Shown here: positions 5,362-5,679 of the stretch, piece by piece
Layout: the number at the start of each line of letters is the position of its first letter
Position numbering within the stretch: the first letter of the stretch is position 1
Assembly: GCA_902478455.1 (NCBI GenBank)
Contig: CABSLJ010000158.1
Coordinates: 1 to 5,679, forward strand
Source: an uncultured Oscillospiraceae bacterium
GTDB taxonomy: Bacteria; Bacillota; Clostridia; Oscillospirales; Acutalibacteraceae
Reading direction: 5' to 3'
DNA: 5,679 nucleotides
Notes under the pieces: model-generated
Database searches by the model: none
Told to the model about the DNA's origin: nothing
The model's input: only the letters and a program-made list of their open reading frames with translations
Program-made: the position numbers and the translations under genes

Positions 5362-5438
5362 GCTGTGAGTTCTTTTCCTCGTATTTTGGTCGTATCCTGT
5401 GAACGCTTTGGGCAGGGCGCCGCAACATGCATTCCTCA

Positions 5439-5448
5439 CAGCGCGCTG
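5439..5448. repeat. GC palindrome in the leader of the zinc finger protein gene
   Basis: CAGCGCGCTG is a perfect 10-bp palindrome. CTC (5435-5437) and GAG (5451-5453) could extend it across a small internal loop. It lies roughly midway between the promoter and the start codon and may form a leader hairpin. No function can be assigned. Confidence 0.4.
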
Positions 5449-5468
5449 CGGAGCTTTCCACGGCGGAT

Positions 5469-5489
5469 AAAAAGCAGGGAAACTCCCGC
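5469..5489 (-). terminator. Promoter-proximal hairpin with T-tract, candidate attenuator
   Basis: On the minus strand GC-GGGA, a GTT loop, TCCC, a bulged T and GC form a 6-bp stem (5484-5489 with 5474-5480), followed at once by five T (5469-5473). It begins about 7 nt after the expected transcription start near 5496. The form is that of a small intrinsic terminator, but the stem is short and there is no obvious antiterminator partner upstream. Confidence 0.4.
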
Positions 5490-5502
5490 ATCGCTACAGC
5501 TT

Positions 5503-5531
5503 ATTGTACCGAATAAAAGCAAAAACTTCAA
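5503..5531 (-). promoter_or_regulatory. Sigma-A promoter of the zinc finger protein-galU operon
   Basis: On the minus strand TTGAAG (5526-5531) and TACAAT (5503-5508) are separated by 17 bp, with an AT-rich spacer. Transcription should start near 5496, leaving about 160 nt before the ATG at 5336, or 64 nt before the alternative ATG at 5432. Confidence 0.82.
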
Positions 5532-5679
5532 TGTTTCCGGGGTCAAATCCGGTTAAATTTACTGCCTGTTAATAAATTCGGCAAAAGAAGGCGTCCGGAA
5601 CAGACGGAGAAAGGGCGCTTGGGCCGTCCGTTGTAGGTTTGTCAATGATGTGTTACAGATTAAGGGAAGCGAATAAGAC
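5532..5679. other. Non-coding stretch upstream of the operon promoter
   Basis: I see no convincing gene here on either strand. Weak features are an AT-rich inverted repeat, AATTTA (5556-5561) with TAAATT (5573-5578), and ACGGA (5604-5608) with TCCGT (5627-5631) around a GC-rich loop. A perfect TTGACA on the minus strand (5640-5645) has no -10 partner at the right distance. Together with 5337-5502 this forms a gene-free stretch of 343 bp. Confidence 0.5.

Noticed and set aside
4218..5402. Long plus-strand open frame of about 394 codons
   Set aside because: It lies antisense to the zinc finger/DUF2628 gene, whose cysteine motifs and membrane domain are clearly real. The plus-strand translation shows no recognisable family, and its length fits a GC-rich shadow frame.
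5640..5645. Perfect -35 hexamer TTGACA on the minus strand
   Set aside because: No acceptable -10 box lies 15-19 bp downstream, and a better promoter (5503-5531) lies nearer the gene.
1..5679. CRISPR array, tRNA, rRNA or insertion sequence
   Set aside because: No regularly spaced direct repeats, cloverleaf with the TTCGA-type arm, rRNA-like stretch, transposase motif or paired terminal repeats with target duplication were seen.

Overview
The window looks like chromosomal DNA from a moderately GC-rich Firmicute of the class Clostridia, most likely an Oscillospiraceae/Ruminococcaceae-type gut anaerobe. This is inferred from three things: the rpsF-ssb order, strong purine-rich Shine-Dalgarno sites with sigma-A promoters, and a RING/zinc-ribbon/DUF2628 protein of a kind I associate with Clostridia. 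Every supported gene is on the minus strand, so transcription runs from high to low coordinates. The long open frames on the plus strand are antisense shadows.

Right end to left: 5337-5679 holds no gene. It carries a good sigma-A promoter (5503-5531), a hairpin plus T-tract just after the expected transcription start, and a leader of about 160 nt. This drives a gene for a 360-residue membrane protein (4254-5336) with an N-terminal RING-like zinc domain, a second zinc ribbon, a Gly/Pro-rich linker with a 3x hexapeptide repeat, and a C-terminal DUF2628-type membrane domain. Only 23 nt later comes galU (3346-4230), UTP-glucose-1-phosphate uridylyltransferase. The -35 box of the next promoter contains the galU stop codon. 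That promoter drives a polyprenyl glycosylphosphotransferase (1864-3273, TTG start), which initiates exopolysaccharide or capsule repeat-unit synthesis on a lipid carrier. GalU makes UDP-glucose, a plausible donor for it, so these two genes form a short envelope-polysaccharide module.

The 208-bp gap 1656-1863 is the most unusual non-coding stretch. It has a long-range stem of 13-15 bp closing two smaller hairpins, and downstream segments able to form a competing fold. The 3' arm of the main stem is also complementary to the Shine-Dalgarno of the next gene, so the gap looks like a switchable leader. That gene (699-1655) encodes a 318-residue membrane protein of unknown function built from two copies of one unit (two membrane segments plus a cytosolic-type beta-rich domain).

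From 650 to 1 is the start of the conserved rpsF-ssb-(rpsR) operon: a near-consensus promoter, an 80-nt leader with two hairpins carrying similar pentaloops, rpsF (bS6) and a window-truncated ssb.

Most of the window is core or common accessory material. The candidate leader RNA at 1656-1806 and the duplicated membrane protein it precedes are the least explained parts. All function calls come from reading motifs by eye; no database search was possible.
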